A stretch of 36,579 nucleotides of DNA from Marinactinospora thermotolerans DSM 45154. GTDB taxonomy: Bacteria; Actinomycetota; Actinomycetes; Streptosporangiales; Streptosporangiaceae. The stretch spans positions 1-36,579 of the forward strand of contig NZ_FUWS01000022.1 of assembly GCF_900167435.1 (NCBI RefSeq), given 5' to 3'. This document shows positions 25,087 through 36,579 of the stretch, in pieces. The notes under the pieces were generated by a model, which was not told the DNA's origin, searched no databases, and saw only the letters and a program-made list of their open reading frames with translations. A program made the position numbers and the translations under genes. Position 1 is the stretch's first letter; each line of letters starts with the position of its first letter.

Positions 25087-26811
25087 TCAGCGCGACATCG
25101 ACCGCGCCTGGGGGACGATGTCGGGCGCGCCGTGCTGAACGGCGTCGGCCTCGTGGTCGCTGTCCTGCTCCTGCGCGGCCCGCTCGGCCTCGATGCGCTT
25201 GCGGTAGTACTCGACCTCGCGGGCGACCTGCTCGGCGTCCCATCCGAGCGTGTCGGCCATCAGCTCCGCGGCCTCCTCGGCGACGGCCAGGCCCCGGTCC
25301 CACGTCTCGATGGACACGTGGGTGCGCCGCGACAGCACGTCGTCGAGATGGCGCGCGCCCTCGAAGCGCACCGCGTAGACCACCTCGGCGCGCAGGTAGT
25401 CGTCGGCCCCCGTCAGCGGCTCCCTCAGGTCGGGCCGCTCCCGCATCAGCTCCATGACCTCGTGGATCAGCGAACCGTAGCGGCGCAGCAGGTGCTGGAT
25501 CCGGGAGACGTGCACACCCGACACCCGGGCCAGCGTGTGCCGCTGGTTCCACAGCGCCGCGTACCCCTCGGCCCCCACGAGCGGGACCCGGTCGGTGACC
25601 GACTTCGGCACGCCGCCCCCCAGACCGTGGGCGACCGCGTCGACCGCGTCCTTGGCCATGACCCGGTAGGTGGTGTACTTCCCCCCGGCGATGAGGACCA
25701 GCCCCGGCACGGGGTGGGCGACGGTGTGCTCCCGGGACAGTTTGGAGGTCTCGTCGGACTCCCCCGACAGCAGCGGGCGCAGCCCCGCGTACACCCCTTC
25801 CACGTCGTCCCGGCTGAGCGGGACCCGCAGCACCTGGTTGACGTGGTCGAGGATGTAGTCGATGTCGGTGCGGCTGGCCGCGGGGTGGGCCTTGTCCAGG
25901 TCCCAGGCGGTGTCGGTGGTGCCGATGATCCAGTGACGGCCCCAGGGGATGACGAACAGGACGCTCTTCTCGGTGCGCAGGATCAGCCCCGAGGACGCCT
26001 GGATCCGGTCACGCGGCACGACGAGGTGGATGCCCTTGGAGGCGCGGACGTGGATCTGGCCGCGACCGCCCACCATCTCCTGGATGTCGTCGGTCCACAC
26101 CCCGGCCGCGTTGACCACCTGCTTGGCCCGGATCTCGAACTCGCCGCCGCCCTCCAGGTCCACGACCCGCGCGCCGGTGACGTGCTCGCCCTCCCGCAGG
26201 AACCCGACCGCCTGTACCCGTGAGGCGATCCGCGCCCCGTAGGTGGCGGCGGTGCGCAGCAACATGACGACGTAACGGGCATCGTCGACCTGGGCGTCCC
26301 AGTACTGCACGGCGCCGACCAGCGCGTCGCGCCGCAGCGCGGGGAAGACCCGCAGCGCCCCGCCACGGGAGAGGTGGCGGTGGTGGGGCAGCCCACGGGA
26401 GGTTCCCATGGACGTGGAGAGGGTGTCGTAGAGGGTGACGCCCGCGCCGACGTAGGCCCGCTCCCACAGATGGTGGCGGAGCGGGTAGAGGAAGGGGACC
26501 GGGCGGACCAGGTGGGGGGCGATGCGCTGGAGGAGCAGCCCTCTCTCGGTGAGCGCCTCGCGGACCAGCTCGAAGTCCTTCTGCTCCAGATAGCGAAGAC
26601 CGCCGTGGATCAGCTTGCTCGACCTGCTGGAGGTGCCGGAGGCGAAGTCGCGCGCCTCCACCAGTCCCACGGACAACCCCCGCGAGACCGCGTCCAGCGC
26701 CACTCCCGCGCCCACGATCCCGCCCCCCACGACGAGGACGTCGAGTTCGTCAGTGGCCATGTGCGCGAGCGCTTCGGCTCGTTCCTCGGGGCCCATCCGC
26801 GCTGCCGTCAT
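25087..26811 (-). CDS. glpD: aerobic glycerol-3-phosphate dehydrogenase
   Basis: It oxidises sn-glycerol 3-phosphate to dihydroxyacetone phosphate, passing electrons to the quinone pool at the membrane. The 574 residues match actinobacterial GlpD. The FAD fold has GGGIVGAG (28-35) and GTSSRSSKLIHGGLRYLEQ. Substrate and cofactor motifs include PWGRHWIIGTTDTAWD and VLIAGGKYTTYRVMA. The helical C-terminal domain covers about 430-560. The ATG follows AAAGG at good distance. No glpF or glpK is adjacent. A 9-bp inverted repeat in its upstream region (26842-26895) could be an operator. Confidence 0.95.
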   Translation of the reverse strand: MTAARMGPEERAEALAHMATDELDVLVVGGGIVGAGVALDAVSRGLSVGLVEARDFASGTSSRSSKLIHGGLRYLEQKDFELVREALTERGLLLQRIAPHLVRPVPFLYPLRHHLWERAYVGAGVTLYDTLSTSMGTSRGLPHHRHLSRGGALRVFPALRRDALVGAVQYWDAQVDDARYVVMLLRTAATYGARIASRVQAVGFLREGEHVTGARVVDLEGGGEFEIRAKQVVNAAGVWTDDIQEMVGGRGQIHVRASKGIHLVVPRDRIQASSGLILRTEKSVLFVIPWGRHWIIGTTDTAWDLDKAHPAASRTDIDYILDHVNQVLRVPLSRDDVEGVYAGLRPLLSGESDETSKLSREHTVAHPVPGLVLIAGGKYTTYRVMAKDAVDAVAHGLGGGVPKSVTDRVPLVGAEGYAALWNQRHTLARVSGVHVSRIQHLLRRYGSLIHEVMELMRERPDLREPLTGADDYLRAEVVYAVRFEGARHLDDVLSRRTHVSIETWDRGLAVAEEAAELMADTLGWDAEQVAREVEYYRKRIEAERAAQEQDSDHEADAVQHGAPDIVPQARSMSR

Positions 26812-26841
26812 CTCACGCCTTTCCGATACGGGTACCTATCA

Positions 26842-26895
26842 GGCGATTACCCGATTCTCGCCGGGGCCATCAGGCTATACCGCTGAGTAATCGCC
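26842..26895. promoter_or_regulatory. inverted repeat in the glpD upstream region
   Basis: GGCGATTAC (26842-26850) and GTAATCGCC (26887-26895) are perfect 9-bp arms 36 bases apart, spanning the likely glpD promoter. The long spacer favours a pair of operator half-sites over a terminator. Confidence 0.4.
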
Positions 26896-26919
26896 CACTC
26901 CCGTGCCGCCTTCAGCGTG

Positions 26920-27843
26920 TCAGTCCCCTTCGGTGGCGCGGCTCGCCGCGTCGGCGTAGGAGTTCGCGGCGTCCAGGACGTCCCCGCCGTACTCCTCGGA
27001 CTGGTTGTAGGACAGGATCGCCTCCCACCATCCGCCGCTCTCGGTGAGGACGCGGCGCTCGGCGCACAGGTAGCGGGCCGCGGCCAGGGCGGTGTCGTCG
27101 ATGTCGTGCGGGTCGGCGACGCCGTCACCGTCGCCGTCGGCCCCCCACCGCGCCCAGGTCGTGGGGATGAACTGCATCGGCCCGACCGCCCGGTCCCAGA
27201 CGGTGTCCCCGTCGAGCTCGCCTCCGTCGGTGTCGCGGATGACGGCGGTGTTGTTCTCCCCGTTGAGGGGGATGCCGATGATCTCGACGGTGGTGCGGCC
27301 GTCGGGACCGATCTCGCCACCGGCGTAGGTTCCGTGGACGGACTCCACCAGTCCGATGCCCGCCAGGGTGGGCCAGGACACCTGGCAGGAGGGCTGCTCC
27401 TCCATGAGCGTCAGCTGGGCCGCGGCATAGGCCTGGAGGGCTCTGCGCGGCACCCCGGTGTACTCGGAGACGCGGTCCAGCCAGACGGGGCTGATCTCCT
27501 CGGCCACGGAGCGGGGTTCGGGAGAGGGACGGGAGTCGGCCGTCGTCTCGCCCTCGGAGGGGCCCGCGGCGAAGACCCCCTCCTCGGAGCCGGTCACCGT
27601 GTCGACGTGGCCGCCCTGGTCGCGGGGGCCGGGGGGCATCACGTCGGGGGCAGCCGAGCCCACCACGTGGACGACGGTTCCGGCGACGGCGCCGGTCACA
27701 CCGAGGGTGGCCAGCACCGCCGCGGAGGCGGCGAGCGCCGGCTTCCAGGAGGCGGGGACGCGCCCGGGGGCGCGGGCGGCCTCGGAGCGCGGGGTTTCCT
27801 GTTGTGTGTCGCCGCCTGTGGTGGGGGTGGGGGGCAGGGTCAC
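26920..27843 (-). CDS. lytic transglycosylase-like peptidoglycan hydrolase (MltB/SLT type)
   Basis: This predicted exported or membrane-anchored enzyme cleaves the glycan strand of peptidoglycan. With the GTG start at 27843 (GTGAGG ribosome-binding site five bases before it) the protein has 307 residues; a longer frame to 27885 lacks such a site. A transmembrane or signal-anchor helix lies at about 37-62, followed by a disordered acidic linker to about 115. The catalytic domain has the probable acid E169 in LAGIGLVESVHG and VGPMQFIPTTW. It also has a DGDGDGVADPHD calcium-loop-like stretch, a TALAAARYLC helix and AILSYNQS. It lies 108 bases upstream of glpD on the same strand. Confidence 0.85.
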   Translation of the reverse strand: MTLPPTPTTGGDTQQETPRSEAARAPGRVPASWKPALAASAAVLATLGVTGAVAGTVVHVVGSAAPDVMPPGPRDQGGHVDTVTGSEEGVFAAGPSEGETTADSRPSPEPRSVAEEISPVWLDRVSEYTGVPRRALQAYAAAQLTLMEEQPSCQVSWPTLAGIGLVESVHGTYAGGEIGPDGRTTVEIIGIPLNGENNTAVIRDTDGGELDGDTVWDRAVGPMQFIPTTWARWGADGDGDGVADPHDIDDTALAAARYLCAERRVLTESGGWWEAILSYNQSEEYGGDVLDAANSYADAASRATEGD

Positions 27844-27976
27844 GGACACCTCACTCGTTAACACAAGAGGCAGGATCGCGGCCAACGGGAGAACAAATTA
27901 CTTCACGTACGCGATCCCGCACAGATCAGTCTCGAATTCAGGCCCTGGGGTGGGGCCCGGCCGGGACCAACGCGAA

Positions 27977-28008
27977 GGGCACCCCCCGCCGGACGGCGAG
28001 GAGTGCCC
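27977..28008 (-). terminator. guaB3 terminator
   Basis: GGGCAC (27977-27982) pairs with GTGCCC (28003-28008), with an inner CGCC/GGCG stem. It starts about 19 bases after the guaB3 stop. Confidence 0.5.
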
Positions 28009-28026
28009 GAAACGGTCCTGCGGGAC

Positions 28027-29139
28027 TCAGTGTGGCGCCACCACGACCTCGACCCGCTGGAACTCCTTCAGGTCGGTGTAGCCGGAGGTGGCCATGGTGC
28101 GCCGCAGGGCACCCATGAGGTTCATCGAGCCGTCGCTGGTGGAGGCGGGCCCGTGCAGGATCTCGGCGAGCGTGCCGATCGTGCCGACGGCGAGCCGCTC
28201 GCCGCGCGGCAGCTCGCTGTGGTGCGCCTCGCTGCCCCAGTGGTAACCGAAGCCGGGCGCCTCCTGGGCGCGGGCCAACGGCGAGCCGACCATGACGGCG
28301 TCGGCCCCGCAGGCCAGGGCCTTGGCGATGTCGCCGCTGTGCGTCATCCCACCGTCGGCGATGACGTGGACATAACGCCCACCGGACTCGTCGAGGTAGT
28401 CGCGGCGGGCCGCGGCGACGTCACCGATCGCGCTGGCCATCGGCACGGCGACCCCCAGGACGCTGCGCGTGGTGTGCCCGGAACCGCCCCCGAAACCGAC
28501 GAGGACGCCGGCCGCGCCGGTGCGCATGAGGTGCAGCGCGGCGGTGTAGGTGGCGCACCCGCCGACGACGACCGGGACGTCCAGGTCGTAGATGAACTGC
28601 TTGAGGTTGAGCGGCTCGGCGCGGCCGGAGACGTGCTCGGCCGAGACCGTGGTGCCGCGGATGACGAAGATGTCCACGCCGGCGTCGATGACGGCCTTGT
28701 GGTACTGGGCCGTGCGCTGCGGCGACAGCCGCGCGGCGGTGACCACCCCCGCGCGACGCACCTCCTCGATACGCCGGCCGATCAGCTCCTCCTGGATGGG
28801 GGCGGCGTAGATCTCCTGGAGCCGCCGGGTGGCCGCGACGTCGTCGAGTTCGCGGATCTCGGCCAGCAGCGGCTCGGGATCCTCGTAACGCGTCCACAGA
28901 CCTTCGAGGTCGAGCACGCCCAGACCGCCGAGACGGCCGATCTCGACGGCGGTCTTCGGCGAGACGACACTGTCCATCGGGCTGACCATGAGCGGTGTCT
29001 CGAACCGATAGGCGTCGATCTGCCACGCGATGGACACCTCTTCGGGGTCGCGCGTGCGGCGGGCCGGCACGATCCCGATCTCGTCGAGCTCATAGGCCCG
29101 ACGCCCGTTCTTGCCCAGCCCGATCTCCACCTGAGCCAA
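28027..29139 (-). CDS. guaB3: GuaB3-family IMP dehydrogenase-related protein
   Basis: This 370-residue TIM-barrel protein of the IMP dehydrogenase / GMP reductase superfamily follows guaB on the same strand, as is usual in actinobacteria. It lacks the CBS domains. The catalytic-loop cysteine of IMP dehydrogenase (GSICTTR) is replaced in GGGSGHTTRSV, which is normal for this subgroup. Phosphate- and IMP-binding segments VIADGGMTHSGDIAKAL and DAVMVGSPLA are present. Its precise activity within purine interconversion is not settled by sequence. The likely start is a TTG at 29139 with GAGAGGGG nine bases upstream; a GTG at 29130 (giving MEIGLGK) is an alternative. Confidence 0.88.
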   Translation of the reverse strand: MAQVEIGLGKNGRRAYELDEIGIVPARRTRDPEEVSIAWQIDAYRFETPLMVSPMDSVVSPKTAVEIGRLGGLGVLDLEGLWTRYEDPEPLLAEIRELDDVAATRRLQEIYAAPIQEELIGRRIEEVRRAGVVTAARLSPQRTAQYHKAVIDAGVDIFVIRGTTVSAEHVSGRAEPLNLKQFIYDLDVPVVVGGCATYTAALHLMRTGAAGVLVGFGGGSGHTTRSVLGVAVPMASAIGDVAAARRDYLDESGGRYVHVIADGGMTHSGDIAKALACGADAVMVGSPLARAQEAPGFGYHWGSEAHHSELPRGERLAVGTIGTLAEILHGPASTSDGSMNLMGALRRTMATSGYTDLKEFQRVEVVVAPH

Positions 29140-29234
29140 CGCTTCGATCCCCTCTCATCCTTCCCGCGCGGTCACCGTTGGGTGCCGCAGCGGCGAGTCT
29201 ACCCCCGGACCAGCGCCGACCTGCGGGCCGCAGG

Positions 29235-29262
29235 CCCCCGACGGCGGTGAGACCGCCGGGGA
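29235..29262 (-). terminator. guaB terminator hairpin
   Basis: CGGCGGT (29242-29248), GAG, ACCGCCG (29252-29258) form a tight stem, extended by CCC/GGG after a small bulge. It starts about 33 bases beyond the guaB stop, in the guaB-guaB3 gap. Confidence 0.5.
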
Positions 29263-29294
29263 CCCCCTCCCTTGGGCGGGCGCCTACGGTCCGG

Positions 29295-31173
<1,879 letters not shown>

Positions 31174-31797
31174 TCACAGGAGGCGGTTCGCGACGGCCAC
31201 CTCACGCAGCCGGGCCAGGGCCCGGTGCTGGGCGACCCGTACGGCTCCCGCCGACATCCCCAGAACATGTCCCGTCTCATCAGCAGATAGTCCAGCGATC
31301 ACACGCATGACGAGCAGCCGTCGCTGCTGCTCGGGCAGCTCTCCCAGCAGGGCCCGCGCCCGTTCGGCCTCGGCCGTCCGAACGGCGAACTCCTCGGGGC
31401 CGGGGCCGTCGTCGGGCCGGTCGGGCACCGTGTCGGTGGGCACGTCGGCGCGGTGGGAGCCGCGCAGCGCGTCGGCGACCTTGTGCGCGGCGATGCCGAA
31501 GACGAACGACGCGAAGGGCCGCCCCATGTCGCGGTAGCGCGGGAGCGCCGCCAGCAGGGCGATGCAGACCTCCTGGGCGACGTCGTCGGAGTAGTGCACG
31601 TAGCCGGCGACGCGGGCGAGTCGCGCCTGGCAGTAGCGCACCACCATGGGACGGACTTCGCGGATGAGGGAGTCCACGGCGCCGAGGTCGCCCTGGACCG
31701 CCAGGCGGGTCAGGTGGTTCAGCTCCGTGTCGTCCGCTCTCGGCAGGGTCGCCGTCCGTCCCGCGAGCGTGCCCCCCGCGACGCGTAGATCCGTCAC
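31174..31797 (-). CDS. ECF RNA polymerase sigma factor (SigD/ShbA type)
   Basis: This alternative sigma factor has 207 residues from the GTG at 31797. The sigma-2 region is [16 protein letters not shown]...[17 protein letters not shown]...[20 protein letters not shown]. The sigma-4 helix-turn-helix is [49 protein letters not shown]. Its position between groEL1 and guaB matches sigD of Mycobacterium and shbA of Streptomyces, the latter driving the principal sigma gene. No anti-sigma gene is next to it. The frame is open to 31878, but that part is AT-richer leader, and no start there or at 31797 has a strong ribosome-binding site. Confidence 0.87.
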   Translation of the reverse strand: MTDLRVAGGTLAGRTATLPRADDTELNHLTRLAVQGDLGAVDSLIREVRPMVVRYCQARLARVAGYVHYSDDVAQEVCIALLAALPRYRDMGRPFASFVFGIAAHKVADALRGSHRADVPTDTVPDRPDDGPGPEEFAVRTAEAERARALLGELPEQQRRLLVMRVIAGLSADETGHVLGMSAGAVRVAQHRALARLREVAVANRLL

Positions 31798-31886
31798 GTT
31801 ACGAATGATGCCCGCAGGCACGGACTTACACGTCACGATTACCGGCAACAGAATGATCACATTTAGGGCGTTACCCACCTAAAAGT

Positions 31887-31919
31887 ACGTGTGTCCCGGG
31901 GGTAGACCGGGACACACGT
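31887..31919 (-). terminator. strong intrinsic terminator after groEL1
   Basis: ACGTGTGTCCCGG (31887-31899) and its complement CCGGGACACACGT (31907-31919) form a 13-bp stem with a 7-nt loop. It is followed on the minus strand by ACTTTTA, a real U-run. It separates the chaperonin operon from the sigma gene. Confidence 0.85.
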
Positions 31920-31948
31920 GGTAATGCGGATCTCCTGGGAGTCAGGGC

Positions 31949-33562
<1,614 letters not shown>

Positions 33563-33669
33563 TGGTTGGGTCCTCAGTCCTTACAAGTACGTCACGGGTA
33601 CGTCGGAAAACGGGACCGCCCCGCCCGGCATGAGCCGGCCGGGGCGGGAGACATCCGTAAGCTCCGGGC

Positions 33670-33981
33670 TTACTTCTCGACGACCGCGAGCAGGTCGCGA
33701 GCGGAGAGAACGAGGTACTCCTCGTTGTTGTACTTCACCTCGGTGCCGCCGTACTTGCTGTAGAGGACGACGTCGCCGACCTTGACGTCCAGCTCGATAC
33801 GGTTCTTGCCCTCGTCGTCCCAGCGGCCCGGGCCGACCGCGAGGACCTCGCCCTCCTGGGGCTTCTCCTTGGCGGTGTCCGGGATGACCAGGCCGGAGGC
33901 GGTGGTCTGCTCGGCCTCGAGCGGCTTGACGACGACGCGGTCCTCGAGCGGCTTCAGCACAGTCTTGGTGGCGGTCGACAC
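33670..33981 (-). CDS. groES: co-chaperonin GroES (10 kDa)
   Basis: This is the lid of the GroEL chamber, 103 residues. It shows the full Cpn10 pattern: [26 protein letters not shown] (mobile loop), [10 protein letters not shown] and [35 protein letters not shown]. The GTG start at 33981 has GGGGGAGG seven bases upstream. A longer frame to 34092 runs into the CIRCE element and is not coding. It is first in the groES-groEL1 operon. Confidence 0.97.
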   Translation of the reverse strand: MSTATKTVLKPLEDRVVVKPLEAEQTTASGLVIPDTAKEKPQEGEVLAVGPGRWDDEGKNRIELDVKVGDVVLYSKYGGTEVKYNNEEYLVLSARDLLAVVEK

Positions 33982-34085
33982 TGTGTGACCTCCCCCTTCA
34001 GGTTCGATGATTCGAAACGGCATGCTGGGAAAAGGGGCGACCACGGCGGCCTGTCGTCGCGGGTGCCAGACCGGCCTCGTCGCGG

Positions 34086-34112
34086 TTAGCACTCTACCCT
34101 TGAGAGTGCCAG
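34086..34112. promoter_or_regulatory. CIRCE operator (HrcA binding site)
   Basis: TTAGCACTC (34086-34094), nine bases, GAGTGCCAG (34104-34112) matches the CIRCE consensus TTAGCACTC-N9-GAGTGCTAA in 16 of 18 arm positions. It covers the predicted groES transcription start, so HrcA would block initiation until heat or folding stress. Confidence 0.9.
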
Positions 34113-34118
34113 TATGGA

Positions 34119-34147
34119 ACAGTAGCCGTGCCCATCCAGCTCGTCAA
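34119..34147 (-). promoter_or_regulatory. groES promoter
   Basis: On the minus strand, TTGACG (34147-34142), 17 bp and TACTGT (34124-34119) form a good housekeeping-sigma promoter. The expected start point falls at the edge of the CIRCE element. Confidence 0.75.
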
Positions 34148-34173
34148 ACAACAGGTCACGGGGGAACAGCAGG

Positions 34174-35454
34174 GTGTCTAACGGGCAAATCACGGGTTTG
34201 CGTGCGCTTCTCACTCCACTTGGGCAACGTCTGCTCACCCGCCTGGACCCCACCGAGATCGACGCCGACCCCCTGGGAGCGGCCACCCGGCTGCGCCGCG
34301 ACCCCGAGCTGACCGGCGCCACCTCCCAGGTTCCGGTCACCGACCTGGTCAACGCCGCGCTCACCCAGGCGCGATTGCGCGGCCGGGCCCGCGAGAAGTT
34401 CGGCGCGGCGGCCGAACGGATGTACTTCACCCCCAACGGGCTGGAGCAGGCCACCCGCCGCGTGGTGGCGCGGTACCGCGCGCGCCGGTTCGCCGCCACG
34501 GTGCCGGCCTCCCCCGACCTCCCCGTCGGCGACCTGTGCTGCGGCATCGGCGCCGACCTGATCTCGATGGCCGAGGCCGGCCTCCCCGTCGAGGGGGTCG
34601 ACCTCGATCCGTTCACCATCGAGGTCGCCCGGGCCAACATCGAGGCGTTCGGCCTGACGGACCGGGCGCGGGTCCGCGAGGGCGACGTGACCCAGGTCAA
34701 ACCGGGCTCCTACGCCGGGGTCTTCTGCGACCCCGCGCGCCGCAGCGGCCGTGGCCGGGTGTTCAACCCGCACGCCTACTCCCCGCCCTGGCCCTCGGTG
34801 CTGGAGCTGGTGGGCGGGGCGCCCGCGGCGTGCGTGAAGGTCGCGCCGGGCATCCCCCACGATCTCGTTCCCGAGGGCGTCACCGCGGAGTGGGTGTCGG
34901 TGGACGGGGAGGTGAAGGAGGCCGCGCTCTGGTTCGGGGCCTCCGCCGACGCGGGGACCCCCCGGCGCGCGACGCTCCTGCGCGCCCGCGGCGGGCAGGA
35001 GGATCCGGAGCCGATCATCCTGGAGCCCGACCCTGGGCTGGGCGCGCCGGAGGTCCGGGCCCCCGGCCGCTACCTCTACGAACCCGATGGCGCGGTGATC
35101 CGGGCCCACCTGGTCGCCGAGGCCGCCGCGGCCGTCGACGGCGCGCTGCTCGACCCGAACATCGCCTACATCACATCGGACCGTCTCGTCCCGACCCCCT
35201 TGTGCCGGGCCTACGAGATCACCGACGTCCTCCCCTTCTCCGTGAAGCGACTGCGGTCGGCGCTGCGGTCCCGGGACGTCGGAACGGTAACGATTAAGAA
35301 ACGCGGCTCGGCCGTCGACGTGGAACGGCTCCGCCGCGACCTCAGGCCGTCAGGGTCCCGATCCGCGGTCGTCGTCCTCACCCGGATCGGCGAACGCCCC
35401 GTCTGCCTGCTGTGCGACGAGGTCGAGGCCCCTCGGGAGCCGGAAGGCGCCTGA
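34174..35454 (+). CDS. SAM-dependent methyltransferase with THUMP-like C-terminal domain
   Basis: This 426-residue class I methyltransferase has an N-terminal helical part (1-115). The SAM-binding motif VGDLCCGIGADLISMA is at 118-133, followed by the acidic VDLD and FCDPARRSGRGRVF, the usual motif IV position. The C-terminal region (about 345-415) matches the THUMP-like domain found in this actinobacterial family, which suggests an RNA substrate; the actual target is unknown. The GTG start follows GGGGGA. It is divergent from groES, with 192 bases between starts, so the two promoters lie close together. Confidence 0.85.
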   Translation: MSNGQITGLRALLTPLGQRLLTRLDPTEIDADPLGAATRLRRDPELTGATSQVPVTDLVNAALTQARLRGRAREKFGAAAERMYFTPNGLEQATRRVVARYRARRFAATVPASPDLPVGDLCCGIGADLISMAEAGLPVEGVDLDPFTIEVARANIEAFGLTDRARVREGDVTQVKPGSYAGVFCDPARRSGRGRVFNPHAYSPPWPSVLELVGGAPAACVKVAPGIPHDLVPEGVTAEWVSVDGEVKEAALWFGASADAGTPRRATLLRARGGQEDPEPIILEPDPGLGAPEVRAPGRYLYEPDGAVIRAHLVAEAAAAVDGALLDPNIAYITSDRLVPTPLCRAYEITDVLPFSVKRLRSALRSRDVGTVTIKKRGSAVDVERLRRDLRPSGSRSAVVVLTRIGERPVCLLCDEVEAPREPEGA

Positions 35455-35834
35455 CCCGTCCGCCGCTCCCCCCGCCTATGAAGGGCATCACGAACACCAC
35501 GCCCCTCCTTTCCGATTCCCCGAAAAACCCGTAACTTTGGCACTCACCGGGAGAGCGCGACCCCCCTGTCGTTAGACTGACCCCACTGAATCTTTCCCCC
35601 TTCTCGTGGATCTGTCCGGCGATGCCCGGGTGCGGTCGGCCGTGGCACCGGCCCACCGATCCGTTCGCCATGACCTTTTCCCCCTACGGCCAGTAGGCGG
35701 ATCGGTGCCTTGTGTGACACGCCCCCAGCGGCGCGACGCCTCTCCCACGGCCGTGCCCCAGTCGGACTCCCGCGAGAACACGCCCATCCGAGGTCCAAGA
35801 GGATGGGTGGCGCCATATCAAAAGGAGCACCTCG
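35455..35834. promoter_or_regulatory. 380-bp gap before the coiled-coil gene
   Basis: No reading frame here has convincing codon bias. The first 130 bases are AT-richer than the surroundings and hold a TAGACT -10-like hexamer (35573-35578) without a good -35. A hairpin CCCATCC (35783-35789) / GGATGGG (35801-35807) lies just before the AAAGGAG ribosome-binding site (35821), so the downstream gene may have a structured leader of about 250 bases. Confidence 0.4.
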
Positions 35835-36579
35835 GTGGAACAGACCAACCACAACTTCCTCAACGGGGGAGGTCAGACCGGGATCTCCGACCGGATGCGG
35901 GAACTCCTCTCGCGGGCGGCGCAGGACCACCTCTCCGAGCAGAAGTCGCAGGGCGCGGTGACCGAGGAGATGCGCCAGCGCCTCGAAGGCATGGAGTGGT
36001 TGCTGCGCGAGTTCCGGGAACGCGAGTTCTCCACCCTGGCCGAGGCCGTCGCCACGGTCCAGGCTCGCGTCGACGAGCTGTCCGCCCGCCCGCCGGAGTG
36101 GGCCGAGACGCTCGCCGAGCACATCGAGCAGGTCGGAGAACGGGTCAAGCCTCTCGCGGAGATGCCCGAGCTGCGCTCGGACGTCGAGAAGGTCCAGAGC
36201 CGTCTGGACACGGCGCTGGGCCGTCTCCAGGGCATCACCGAAACCGCGCTGCGCACCGCGAACCAGGTCGACTCCCTCCACGAGCGGATGGAGTCGTTCG
36301 CCGCCGGTGTCGAGGCCCGCCTCACCCAGATCGACGAGGCGCTCGCCTCCCTCGCCTCTCGCGGCGCGGCGCTGGAGACCTCGTTGGAGGCCGTCGGCGA
36401 GCGGATCGACCGTGGGAACGACGCGGCCCGGGAGCTCGCGACCGAACACCACGCCTTGCTCTCCGGCAGCGTCGAAGAGGGACGCGCCACCCTGGAACGC
36501 GCCATCACCGAAGGCCGCGAAGCCATCGAAACCACGCTCCAGGAACACCGCGACGCCCTCACCACGACCGTCGAAGAGG
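35835..36579 (+). CDS. long coiled-coil protein, 3' part outside the window
   Basis: A GTG at 35835, eight bases after a strong AAAGGAG, opens a plus-strand frame that is still open at the window end (248 codons seen). Codon bias is strongly coding on this strand; the minus-strand frames over it are shadows. After a short polar N-terminus (EQTNHNFLNGGGQTGISDRMRELL) nearly the whole product is predicted alpha-helix with heptad spacing. It is rich in Glu, Leu, Arg and Ala and has repeated pieces such as EGRATLERAITEGREAI. There is no signal peptide or transmembrane segment. It resembles apolipoprotein-like or SMC/polar-scaffold coiled-coil proteins of actinobacteria; the function is not known. 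Confidence 0.8.
   Translation, partial: MEQTNHNFLNGGGQTGISDRMRELLSRAAQDHLSEQKSQGAVTEEMRQRLEGMEWLLREFREREFSTLAEAVATVQARVDELSARPPEWAETLAEHIEQVGERVKPLAEMPELRSDVEKVQSRLDTALGRLQGITETALRTANQVDSLHERMESFAAGVEARLTQIDEALASLASRGAALETSLEAVGERIDRGNDAARELATEHHALLSGSVEEGRATLERAITEGREAIETTLQEHRDALTTTVEE

Noticed and set aside
24517-26223. 568-codon plus-strand frame across the glpD region
   Set aside because: It is antisense to glpD and low-complexity in the intergenic part.
27844-28026. c-di-AMP (ydaO) riboswitch before the transglycosylase gene
   Set aside because: Such riboswitches often precede actinobacterial wall hydrolases, but the conserved core sequences are not present here.
28470-28500. Missing catalytic cysteine in GuaB3
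   Set aside because: This is normal for the GuaB3 subgroup and not a local defect.
33563-33669. Second CIRCE element between groES and groEL1
   Set aside because: No TTAGCACTC-like arms occur; the two genes share the upstream operator.
35544-36548. Minus-strand frames of 334 and 230 codons at the right end
   Set aside because: They are antisense to the coiled-coil gene, which has a strong ribosome-binding site and better codon bias.

Overview
The window is high-GC actinobacterial chromosome. GC-rich third codon positions, frequent GTG starts, 4-bp ATGA/GTGA overlaps and U-poor hairpin terminators all fit. The order groES, groEL1, ECF sigma factor (SigD/ShbA type), guaB, guaB3 is typical of the phylum. 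I infer a Nocardiopsis/Streptomonospora-like member of the Nocardiopsaceae; no rRNA gene body or marker in the window proves it. No CRISPR array, tRNA, IS element or prophage was seen.

Layout: 1-591 is the promoter and leader region of a ribosomal RNA operon that reads leftwards out of the window. 592-2874 is the PcrA/UvrD helicase. A nucleoside hydrolase follows (2975-3907). 4000-7681 is an envelope-stress module: a LuxR-type response regulator and a PspC-domain histidine kinase, divergent from a PspC/LiaF-like membrane protein and a small membrane protein. 7888-8816 is a cysteine dioxygenase-rhodanese pair. 8976-11156 is a membrane Ser/Thr kinase with an outer sensor domain. 11219-17149 holds guaA, a succinate-semialdehyde dehydrogenase, a UbiH-like flavin monooxygenase and galE. 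17224-18021 is a lipoprotein.

18150-22009 is the most interesting part: a two-gene hen1-pnkp RNA-repair operon. Both reading frames are intact. The Hen1 metal-binding glutamates are replaced, and so are key residues of the Pnkp ligase domain, including the adenylylated lysine. The kinase and phosphatase motifs of Pnkp are complete. The cassette therefore looks like an end-healing version of a system that normally heals, methylates and seals broken RNA.

Divergent from it is a cell-surface polymer pair (an unknown beta-rich protein and a GT4 glycosyltransferase, 22434-24442). A 644-bp gap with a possible coding relic follows, then glpD, a lytic transglycosylase-like protein, guaB3, guaB, the ECF sigma factor and groEL1/groES. 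groES has a clear sigma-70-type promoter overlapped by a CIRCE element. The right end carries a THUMP-like methyltransferase and the start of a long coiled-coil protein that runs off the window.

Purine metabolism (nucleoside hydrolase, guaA, guaB, guaB3) and envelope sensing recur as themes, but the genes are mostly separate transcription units.
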